Positions 16,972-23,872 of a DNA stretch of 55,686 bases are shown here, piece after piece (the first letter of the stretch is position 1; each line of letters starts with the position of its first letter). Below the pieces are notes generated by a model, which worked only from the letters and a program-made list of their open reading frames with translations, did no database searches and was not told where the DNA came from. Origin of the DNA: an uncultured Phycisphaeraceae bacterium (GTDB lineage: Bacteria; Planctomycetota; Phycisphaerae; Phycisphaerales; UBA1924); the NCBI GenBank assembly GCA_937899905.1, contig CALCCF010000112.1, positions 1 through 55,686 on the forward strand, written 5' to 3'. Both the position numbers and the translations under genes were made by a program.

Positions 16972-18123
16972 TCAGGGGCATCCGGCGGCGAGCTTTGCCT
17001 GAAATTCGACGAGATCATTGGCGGTAAGCTCGCCGTCACCGTCGAAGTCGGCTTGGAGCTGGCCGCTGGTAAACAGGCCCGAAAACTCCTGTGCATCGAA
17101 GAAGTCGGCGACGCCGTCGCTGTTCAAGTCGGCCGGACAGAATCGGTATGGTGGGCAGCCGCCGATGTCGAAGATTTCGACACCGGCGCGCGACACGGCA
17201 TACAACCGGTCGCCAACCAGCTGGAATCCGGCGGCGCTGCCTCCGAAGCTCACACCGCCTAGAAAGCGAGGCCGCGTGAAGTCTTCGAGGCTGTGGATGG
17301 TGACGCCCGTGGATGAGGGGCCGCTCGTGATTAGCCAGTCGCCCTCGATTTGGTAGGGCGCAGCAAACCGTACGAAGTCGAACGTACCGGTCCGGAACAG
17401 ACGCATCGCTTCGGGTCGATCGACATGGACGAGCCTGAGAAGGCGGTCGGAGTCACGATTCTCTCGCGCGAACGCCAGCGGCCCCTGCACGCCCATCAGG
17501 AACACGCCGTCCAGCCCGCTCTCAAAGCGGCCGAGCTCTTGCGGGTTTGCTGGGTCGCCGATGTCGAGCGTGATCAAACTGTCTCCGTTGCTGAGGTAGA
17601 CAAAGGGCCACTCGACCTGGAACGCCTCGATGCGATCGCCGACGCGAAGCTCGGAGAGCTGGACGGGCGCGGCGGGGTCTGTTACGTCGAAGACGGTGAC
17701 CACTGGTGACAGCCGGCTCGCCACGACGGCCGTACCACCCACAACGTCGATGAACTCTGGCCCGGGCACAGGCGTCTGCGAGAGCTGCACCGGGTTGTAC
17801 GGATCGCTGACATCGAAGATCCGCAGGCTGCCCAAGAAGTCGGCGATGTACAGCGTGTTGCCGACGGCCTCGAGCGCGAATCCCTCGATGCCCTGGAGGG
17901 ATGATGCCAGGACGGGTGCGGCCGGGTCCGAGACGTCGACGACCTGCACCACGCCGATCCCTCGACCGAATAGGGTGGGGCCCACGACCTCGACCTCGAA
18001 GCCTAGATCGAGCGAGAGCGAGCCGAGCCTTTCGATGTCGCAGAACTGGGCCTGGGCGGGCGATGCCAAGGCGGCTCCCGCGAGCGTTGCGGCAAGGGCG
18101 CAGAGTGTCTTTGCGGTGCGCAT
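16972..18123 (-). CDS. Secreted LVIVD-type beta-propeller protein with dockerin-like C-terminus
   Basis: The start ATG is preceded by AGGAGGA (spacing about 6 bp) and opens a signal peptide, MRTAKTLCALAATLAGAALA then SPAQAQ. The mature part has repeated blade motifs of about 45 residues: VVDVSDPAAPVL, IFDVSDPYNPVQL, VFDVTDPAAPVQL and LDIGDPANPQEL. This D-(V/I)-S-D-P-x-x-P pattern is the LVIVD repeat of bacterial surface beta-propellers. The C-terminus is a diverged dockerin-like pair, CPADLNSDGVADFFDAQEF and DFDGDGELTANDLVEFQ, ending in AAGCP. It keeps both bracketing cysteines but departs from the FDFLEFQ consensus of the other five. It is probably cell-surface; binding partner unknown. Length 383 residues. 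Confidence 0.85.
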   Translation of the reverse strand: MRTAKTLCALAATLAGAALASPAQAQFCDIERLGSLSLDLGFEVEVVGPTLFGRGIGVVQVVDVSDPAAPVLASSLQGIEGFALEAVGNTLYIADFLGSLRIFDVSDPYNPVQLSQTPVPGPEFIDVVGGTAVVASRLSPVVTVFDVTDPAAPVQLSELRVGDRIEAFQVEWPFVYLSNGDSLITLDIGDPANPQELGRFESGLDGVFLMGVQGPLAFARENRDSDRLLRLVHVDRPEAMRLFRTGTFDFVRFAAPYQIEGDWLITSGPSSTGVTIHSLEDFTRPRFLGGVSFGGSAAGFQLVGDRLYAVSRAGVEIFDIGGCPPYRFCPADLNSDGVADFFDAQEFSGLFTSGQLQADFDGDGELTANDLVEFQAKLAAGCP

Positions 18124-18259
18124 GGGGTTCCTCCTGTATGGACGAGCGTTCGGATGCGGCGCGTCGTGGAGGTGTACCAACACGGCCGGGCGTGGTTGCG
18201 GTGCTCGACCAATTTTGCGTAACCTGTGCCAGGGACGAGTGCGAAGCACGCGTGGGGTA

Positions 18260-19600
18260 CTAGAAAGCCTGGGTCGCGGGCTCTGGGACTAGCCCGTCGT
18301 CATCCAGCCGACGCTGCTGGCGCATCTGTTGATCAACGATCCGCCAGCCCTCGTTGAGTCCGGCCAGTGTGTAGACCGCCTCGTACTCGTGGACGCGCGT
18401 GTGGCTGTGGCCCCAGTGGTACACGGTGCCCTCGACCTGCCAGCGATGCAGCACGTCGATGCGGGCCCGGCCGTCTTCGCCGACGGCGATCGATTGCACG
18501 GAGAGATCCATCGGGTCCACGCCGGTGATGATGCCCAGCATCCCGCCCTGCTCGGCCTGTACGAGTGAGTTGTAGACCTGGGTGTACAAGTCTCTGAGCA
18601 GCGGGCCGCTGACTGAGCGTTCGAGCGCGTCGTAGATCTCTTGCTCGCTGCCGTAGTCGAAGGCTCTGTACAGGTTGCCGTGCAGTGGCTCGAAGATCGC
18701 GGCGACGCCCTCATTGCTGGGAAGCACCAGAGCGCCGCCCGTGCCAGGCACACCGACACGCGCCATCGGGAGCGCAATCGCGCCCGCAACGCCGCCGACT
18801 ATTGCGCCCACCAGCGCCACCGCTCCGGGGAGTGCGCCGTTCTTCCGCGACACGATGACTGCTGCGGGCAGGCCGGTGAGCAGCAGCGCGAGGCCGAGCA
18901 GGGACAGCATGACCGGTTCGCTCGGACTGGGCACGGCTGGCACGAACTCGTATCGCGAGTCGCCGGACTCGTCGGCGTACCACTCGATGGTTGGTTTCAC
19001 GTCGCTGAAGTTCACAATCTCGACGAGCCCGTCCGAGGTCTGCAGGAGGCACTCGAAGACCATGAACGGCGCGCCGCCGTCGGGCCCGGTCATGCCTTCC
19101 ATTTCGGCGGCCACACGATCGCGCGGATAGGTCGGCCACGTCACCTCGACGATCTGCGGGTCGGGCGAGTCGTATCGCACGACCATTGCCGCCCGCATGA
19201 GTGCGCGGTTCCCGTACGTCGGAAAGGCGCCGATCATCCACGGCTCGGGCTCGGAAAAGAAGTCGTACCGCTGGATAACCGGCTCGATGGTCTCTCCATC
19301 GATGCGCACCGGGATGTCGTTGGCGACATGGGCCCGCAGCGCCTCCTCCAGGGCTTGGAGCTCAAGCTCGACGATCTGCTCGAGGGCCTCGCGGGGCACG
19401 CTCACGGCCTCGTCGATAAACGCCAGGTTCAGCCCGATCTGGAACGTGACGCCCTGGCCGTCAATGGACAGCCTCAGATCGGCGTGGGGTCCATCCATCG
19501 GATGGGCTTCAAGAGCCTGGGACGGTGCCACATTTGGCCCGAGAACCCAGATCAGGGCCGCCAGGGACGCGAACACGATGTCAGTCAGGGAGTTCCGCAC
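18260..19600 (-). CDS. Unknown membrane protein with N-terminal signal and internal hydrophobic hairpin
   Basis: I do not recognise this family. The chosen start is a GTG that opens a hydrophobic segment (SLTDIVFASLAALIWVLG, then PSQALE), which reads as a signal peptide. The frame is open 101 codons further upstream, but that part is antisense to the divergent peptidase gene. Residues 30-240 form an extracytoplasmic beta-rich domain starting HADLRLSIDGQGVTFQ. Two membrane segments follow (about 243-290: MLSLLGLALLLTGLPAAVIV, and GAVALVGAIVGGVAGAIAL). A C-terminal domain of 150 residues then contains FEPLHGNLYRAFDYGSEQEIYD and VLHRWQVEGTVYHWGHSH. The pattern suggests a receptor- or transducer-like protein. 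Length 446 residues with this start. It is divergent from the M28 peptidase gene across 98 bp. Confidence 0.6.
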   Translation of the reverse strand: MRNSLTDIVFASLAALIWVLGPNVAPSQALEAHPMDGPHADLRLSIDGQGVTFQIGLNLAFIDEAVSVPREALEQIVELELQALEEALRAHVANDIPVRIDGETIEPVIQRYDFFSEPEPWMIGAFPTYGNRALMRAAMVVRYDSPDPQIVEVTWPTYPRDRVAAEMEGMTGPDGGAPFMVFECLLQTSDGLVEIVNFSDVKPTIEWYADESGDSRYEFVPAVPSPSEPVMLSLLGLALLLTGLPAAVIVSRKNGALPGAVALVGAIVGGVAGAIALPMARVGVPGTGGALVLPSNEGVAAIFEPLHGNLYRAFDYGSEQEIYDALERSVSGPLLRDLYTQVYNSLVQAEQGGMLGIITGVDPMDLSVQSIAVGEDGRARIDVLHRWQVEGTVYHWGHSHTRVHEYEAVYTLAGLNEGWRIVDQQMRQQRRLDDDGLVPEPATQAF

Positions 19601-19698
19601 GCAACGATGGTACGTCGGGCATTCTATATTGCACTGGTTCCGCCCCAGACGTGGCGGGGTCCCCCGCGCATCCGTTTTGGGCGAAAGGAAGCCACCCC

Positions 19699-21621
19699 AT
19701 GGATCAGATCTCCCGCTCACGCCGTCCCGCGTTGCTCGTCGCGCTCGCCGCCGGCTGCTCGCTGCTCGCGAGCGCTGCGGCCGCGAACGACACCGAGTCC
19801 ACCGTCCAGAGCGTCGAGGGCTCGCCCATCGCCGACGCGCTGGCTCAAGTGCCTGAGGATGTACGGACATACGACATCCACATCTCGACGCTCGCCAGCC
19901 CATACATGCAGGGCCGTGTGCCCGGCACCGAGGGCCACGAGCGGGCCAAGGACTACATCGAGTGGCACCTGCGCGACGCGGGACTGACCCCGGCCTTCGA
20001 GGACGCCGACGGCAACCCGTTTGCCAGCTATCGCCAGCCCTTCCCGCTGTCGGGAACCTGGACGGTGCAGAGCGAGTCGCTCGCCGCGATGATGGGCAAC
20101 CAGAAGATCGAACTGGCTGCTGAAGATGACTACATGCTCACCGGGCTCGGCCAGAACGGCGAGGGCACGGGCGAGGTCGTCTTCGTCGGCTACGGCATCG
20201 AGAACGGTCCCGATGGGTACAACAACCTCGAGGGCATCGATTCGCTCGAGGGCAAGATCGCCGTCATGTTCCGCTTCGAGCCGATGGACGAGAACGGCCA
20301 GAGCCAGTGGGCCGAGCGCGGCTGGAGCGGCCGGGCCGGGTTCGCGAACAAGGTGGGCTCGGTGGCCGATCTCGATCCCGCCGGCATCATCATCATCAAC
20401 CCGCCCGGCTCGGCCGACAACCGGGCCAATCGTCTCAACCGTGCCCGCGGTCGCGCTCGCGCCGACGTGCCGGTCATGATGATGTCTTACGAAGCCGGCG
20501 ATCGCGTGCTCGAGGCCATGGGTAGCGACATGACCATGATGGAGCTGCGCCAGCACGCCGACGAGGATGCGTCGTCGAAGGCGTTGGGCTTTCAGATCTC
20601 GATGACCGGCGAGGCCGAGCGTGAGAGCCTGATGGCCGAGAACGTCGGCGGCGTCATCCGCGGCGTGGGTGATCTGGCCGACGAGTGGATCGTCGTGGGT
20701 GCCCACCTCGACCACCTGGGCATGGGCTACTTCGGCTCGCGCTCGGGCCCAGGTGAGTTGCACCCTGGCGCCGACGATAACGCGTCGGGCACGGCGGCCC
20801 TGCTGCTGATCGCCGACCGCCTCGGCGCCGCGATGGCGAATAGCACCGAGCCGCGTCGCTCGATCTTGATCATGGGTTTCGATGCCGAGGAGAGCGGCCT
20901 CAACGGCTCGTTCTACTACACGCGTAACCCAATCGCCGACATCGAGGACCACGTCCTCATGGTCAACTGGGACATGATCGGGCGCATCACCAACGAGCGT
21001 GTGCTCGTGGCTGGTGGCTTCACGGGTGAGGGCCTGAGCGACTTCATCCAGCCTTACCTCGCCACCAGTGGCCTCGAGCCCGTGGTTCCCGAGACGATGA
21101 GCGGCGCGAGCGACCACACGCCTTTTTACCGCGTGGGTGTGCCGGTGCTCTTCTCGATCATCGCCGACTTCCACTCGGACTACCACACGCCGGCCGACAC
21201 GGTCTGGAAGATCAATCGCGTGGGCGCCGTGAAGACGGTCCACATGTACGAGGACATCGTGGCGGCGGCCGCGACGCGTCCCGAGCGCTTCCGCTTCATC
21301 AGCCCCGAAGAGCAGGCTGCGCAGCAAGAGGCCGCAGCGCAGGCCAACCAGCCGCAGATCACCGTGTTCGTCGGTGTGGTGGTTGATGCCGAGGCAGATG
21401 GCGAGGGCGTCGTGCTCGCCGAGATCAGCGACGACTCCCCGGCATCGCAGGCCGGCCTGCAGGACGGCGATCGCCTTGTCCGCTGGGACGGCCAGAAGCT
21501 GACCGATGCCAATGCGTGGCGTGAGCTGCTCGCGGGCCACAGCGCTGGTGATACCGTCAACATTGGTGTCAAGCGAGGTGACGACGAGGTCACGCTCAGT
21601 ATCACGCTGGCGGGCCGCTGA
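19699..21621 (+). CDS. Secreted M28 family zinc peptidase with PA and PDZ domains
   Basis: A 640-residue exported metallopeptidase. A signal peptide covers the first 29 residues (ALLVALAAGCSLLASAAAAN). The M28 metal site is readable: GAHLDHLG (His336), HPGADDNASG near 355 (bridging Asp), DAEESGLNGS near 395 (catalytic and metal Glu), NWDMIGR near 425, and SDHTPF plus DYHTPADT (final His). An inserted PA-like domain lies between residues 120 and 290 (GEVVFVGYGIENG, GIIIINPPG). The last 95 residues are a PDZ domain (GVVLAEISDDSPASQAGLQDGD). The start ATG has AAAGGA upstream. It probably acts as an aminopeptidase on peptides outside the cytoplasm. A strong hairpin 66 nt past the stop may end the transcript. 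Confidence 0.92.
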   Translation: MDQISRSRRPALLVALAAGCSLLASAAAANDTESTVQSVEGSPIADALAQVPEDVRTYDIHISTLASPYMQGRVPGTEGHERAKDYIEWHLRDAGLTPAFEDADGNPFASYRQPFPLSGTWTVQSESLAAMMGNQKIELAAEDDYMLTGLGQNGEGTGEVVFVGYGIENGPDGYNNLEGIDSLEGKIAVMFRFEPMDENGQSQWAERGWSGRAGFANKVGSVADLDPAGIIIINPPGSADNRANRLNRARGRARADVPVMMMSYEAGDRVLEAMGSDMTMMELRQHADEDASSKALGFQISMTGEAERESLMAENVGGVIRGVGDLADEWIVVGAHLDHLGMGYFGSRSGPGELHPGADDNASGTAALLLIADRLGAAMANSTEPRRSILIMGFDAEESGLNGSFYYTRNPIADIEDHVLMVNWDMIGRITNERVLVAGGFTGEGLSDFIQPYLATSGLEPVVPETMSGASDHTPFYRVGVPVLFSIIADFHSDYHTPADTVWKINRVGAVKTVHMYEDIVAAAATRPERFRFISPEEQAAQQEAAAQANQPQITVFVGVVVDAEADGEGVVLAEISDDSPASQAGLQDGDRLVRWDGQKLTDANAWRELLAGHSAGDTVNIGVKRGDDEVTLSITLAGR

Positions 21622-21686
21622 GTTATCGCGGACGTTGGCGGGGTTATCACCGCCACGAACACTACAACCGAGCCTCAAACTCCACG

Positions 21687-21709
21687 ATCCCGGCGGCTTC
21701 CGCCGGGAT
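21687..21709 (+). terminator. Strong hairpin, likely transcription end after the M28 peptidase gene
   Basis: Arms ATCCCGGCGG (21687-21696) and CCGCCGGGAT (21700-21709) pair perfectly over 10 bp around a 3-nt loop. Only TT follows, then GTGG, so the U-tract is weak. It lies between the peptidase stop (21621) and the next start (21768). Confidence 0.55.
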
Positions 21710-21767
21710 TTGTGGTATGTTGACCAGGCGTTTGCTCGCCGAACGCTCAACCGAAGAGAGGCCCGAT

Positions 21768-22304
21768 ATGCGACGACTGCCAACAACGATGCTCCTGATC
21801 CCGCTCGGCCTGTGCGCTGCGGCGGCCCACGCCGATTCGGTCGAGCTCGTCGTGCTCTCGAACACGAACGGCCAGCAGGTGTCAACGCCGCGATCGCTAT
21901 TTGTCTCGCTCGCGCAGGCCGGCGAGATCTCGTCGAACGTGTTGTTCTCGTCCGATCTCGGCGCCGACGGCGATGGCACGGTGCCCGCGACGACTCAGGA
22001 CATCAGCGCGGTGCTGTACTCGATGGTGAGCGGGCCGAGCAACCGTTCGAGCGTGGGGTTCACCACGTTCGATCCCTCGATACTGCCCCCGATCGACGGG
22101 CCCGATGATCCTGCCGGTGGCGGTGGCTCGCTTATCGACGAGATCGCAACGGACGAGGGCCAGCGCGAGGTCGAGAGCAACACCGGCGGCAACCCGCCGC
22201 AGGACGATCCCGCCGGTGGGTACCACGTCGTGGTGCCGCTGCCTGGCGCCGGAGCACTCGCCGCGATCGGCATCGCCGGCCTCGTCGTCCGCCCTCGACG
22301 GTAG
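21768..22304 (+). CDS. Small exported protein with PEP-CTERM-like C-terminal sorting signal
   Basis: The 178-residue protein has a signal peptide (MRRLPTTMLLIPLGLCAAAAHA) and ends in VPLPGAGALAAIGIAGLV followed by RPRR. A Pro-rich turn, a hydrophobic helix and a basic tail at the extreme C-terminus are the features of PEP-CTERM-type sorting signals, which are processed by exosortase. The region between is low-complexity in part (PPIDGPDDPAGGGGS, NPPQDDPAGG) with no domain I recognise. The ATG is chosen because the signal peptide begins there and GAGAGG lies upstream; an ATG 51 bp earlier would add an unusual leader. The role is unknown, and exosortase is not in this window. Confidence 0.7.
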   Translation: MRRLPTTMLLIPLGLCAAAAHADSVELVVLSNTNGQQVSTPRSLFVSLAQAGEISSNVLFSSDLGADGDGTVPATTQDISAVLYSMVSGPSNRSSVGFTTFDPSILPPIDGPDDPAGGGGSLIDEIATDEGQREVESNTGGNPPQDDPAGGYHVVVPLPGAGALAAIGIAGLVVRPRR

Positions 22305-22338
22305 CCGATCGTCTTACACAGATTCCGGGGAGGGGAGA

Positions 22339-22376
22339 GCGCCGTCCGAGAGCCACGAGCTCGGGCGGCGTTTTCA
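22339..22376 (+). terminator. Intrinsic terminator between convergent genes
   Basis: GCCGTCCGAG (22341-22350) pairs with CTCGGGCGGC (22360-22369) over 10 bp with one G-U, around a 9-nt loop, followed by GTTTTCATT. It suits termination of the plus-strand PEP-CTERM-like gene. The prmC stop codon (22374-22376, minus strand) lies just past the stem, so the hairpin could also serve the opposite transcript, although the minus-side flank is not U-rich. Confidence 0.75.
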
Positions 22377-23258
22377 TTCGCGCCGAAACGCTCGAACCAC
22401 CCGCGGGCGGCCCGTGAAATCGCGAACGATGCCAACTTCGTTCGCGTAGGGCGAGGCTCCAACAAGTTCGACTGCTTCATCGGCTCGACTCGCCGCGACC
22501 TCGATCGCGAGCAGCCCTCCTGGCTGGAGTCGGTCGAACGCGCCATCGATGATCCGCTGCACGAAGTCGAGCCCGTCTGTGCCGCCGCGCAGCGCGTGCG
22601 TGGGCTCGTGGTCCTTCACGTTCGCGGCGACGGATTCCCACTCGTCATCGGGGATGTAAGGCGGGTTGGCGACGATCGCGTCGAAGGGGTCGCCCGCGGG
22701 CAGCGCGGCAAGCAGATTGCCCTGGAACAACGAGACGCGTTCGGCCAGGTCGTGCCGTTCGACGTTCTCTGTCGCGAGTGCGAGCGCTTCCGAATCGATG
22801 TCGCTCGCAAGCACGATCGAATCGGGAGCTTGGCTTGCAATGGCGATCGCCACGCATCCGCTGCCGGTGCAGACGTCGGCCACGCGCGGCGGGCGATCCT
22901 CGATGGTCTTGATGGTTTCGACCGCCTCATCGACGAGTGCCTGCGTCTCGGGCCTGGGGATGAGCGCCCGCTTGTCGGCCTTGAGCGAGATGCCGTAGAA
23001 GCTCGCCTCGCCGACGAGGTATTGCACGGGCTCGTGCGCGAGCGCCCGCTTGGCCAACGAACGCAGCTGCGAGAGCTCATCGGGTGAGGCCGGCCGATCG
23101 ACCTCCATGTAGAGCTTCAGACGGGGGCAAACAAGAACGCGTGCGACGAGCATCTCGGCGCAGAGGCGTGAGTCTTCGACGCCCTTGTCCTTCAGGGCAC
23201 CGCGGAGCCAGTCGAGGAGCTTGCGTGTGGTCCAGGGCTCGTTGGCGGTCGCGCTCAT
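22374..23258 (-). CDS. prmC: Peptide chain release factor N5-glutamine methyltransferase PrmC
   Basis: PrmC methylates the Gln of the GGQ motif of release factors RF1 and RF2. The 294-residue protein has the N-terminal helical domain (TTRKLLDWLRGALKDKGVED), the SAM-binding motif DVCTGSGCVAIAIA near 122, and the catalytic NPPYIPDDEW motif near 189. The start is fixed by the 4-bp ATGA overlap with the GNAT gene upstream. The 23 codons of open frame before it are inside that gene. The gene is last in the polA - GNAT - prmC operon. Confidence 0.95.
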   Translation of the reverse strand: MSATANEPWTTRKLLDWLRGALKDKGVEDSRLCAEMLVARVLVCPRLKLYMEVDRPASPDELSQLRSLAKRALAHEPVQYLVGEASFYGISLKADKRALIPRPETQALVDEAVETIKTIEDRPPRVADVCTGSGCVAIAIASQAPDSIVLASDIDSEALALATENVERHDLAERVSLFQGNLLAALPAGDPFDAIVANPPYIPDDEWESVAANVKDHEPTHALRGGTDGLDFVQRIIDGAFDRLQPGGLLAIEVAASRADEAVELVGASPYANEVGIVRDFTGRPRVVRAFRRE

Positions 23259-23872
23259 GGCTTGGTCCAGGTGTCGGCGGTCGTGCCGAAGATGAGCGTG
23301 TCGCTCCAGCCGATGCCCTTGACCCACCGGTGCGCTCGGTGCGTGGCCTCGTGTTCGTACCCCGACTTTTGTGCGACGCGCGCCGAAGCGGGGTTATCCG
23401 CCGAGCAAACGATCTCCATCCGCCGGAGCCCAAAGCCGCCCTTGTCTTGGGATCGAAAGCAGGCCTCGGTCAGCGCGGTCACGGCCTCGGTGCATATGCC
23501 GGTCCGCTGGCGATCGGGCAGCACCCAGTAACCCGTTTCCGCCTGGTGCGTCGCGGGCTTGAAGTCGTGCAGCCCCGTGCCCCCGACGAGCGTGTTCGTT
23601 TCGCGATCACAGATCAGCATCGCGAGGTTTACAGGGACCGCTTGCGTCGCGTCGCGGATGAAGCGCTCGGCCGTGTAGTGTGTCTGCTCGATGGTCAGGT
23701 TCTCGGTCTCGGCCCACTCCATCCACGGAAGGAGCCGCTCGCGGTTCGCGTCGACGGTCTCGAAGATCTCGGGTACGTCGTCGTGCGTGGCGAGCCTGAT
23801 GACCAGCCGCTCGGTTTCGATCGGCAGGGGCCAACGCTCGGGTCTGATCCATGGCGGAGGCTGTTCCATCAC
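23255..23872 (-). CDS. RimJ/RimL-type GNAT N-acetyltransferase
   Basis: The 205-residue protein starts with ETERLVIRLATHDDVPEIFE, the beta1-alpha1 signature of the RimJ/RimL branch of GNATs. ETGYWVLPDRQRTGICTEAV near 124 supplies the acetyl-CoA loop (usually Q-G-x-G-x-(A/G), here QRTGIC, so the loop is atypical). Later, EIVCSADNPASARVAQKSGY is the conserved region for N-x-x-S-x-x-x-(A/L)-x-K-x-G-(F/Y). The substrate is unknown; ribosomal proteins or small molecules are both possible. It is coupled by 4-bp overlaps to polA upstream and prmC downstream, which hints at a role in translation or housekeeping. Confidence 0.88.
   Translation of the reverse strand: MMEQPPPWIRPERWPLPIETERLVIRLATHDDVPEIFETVDANRERLLPWMEWAETENLTIEQTHYTAERFIRDATQAVPVNLAMLICDRETNTLVGGTGLHDFKPATHQAETGYWVLPDRQRTGICTEAVTALTEACFRSQDKGGFGLRRMEIVCSADNPASARVAQKSGYEHEATHRAHRWVKGIGWSDTLIFGTTADTWTKP

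Noticed and set aside
15086-17002. 638-codon plus-strand frame opposite the ABC operon
   Set aside because: It runs antisense through three genes with clear ABC transporter motifs.
19717-21885. 722-codon minus-strand frame opposite the M28 peptidase
   Set aside because: A high-G+C shadow of a well-supported gene; composition rich in His, Arg and Asp, with no motif.
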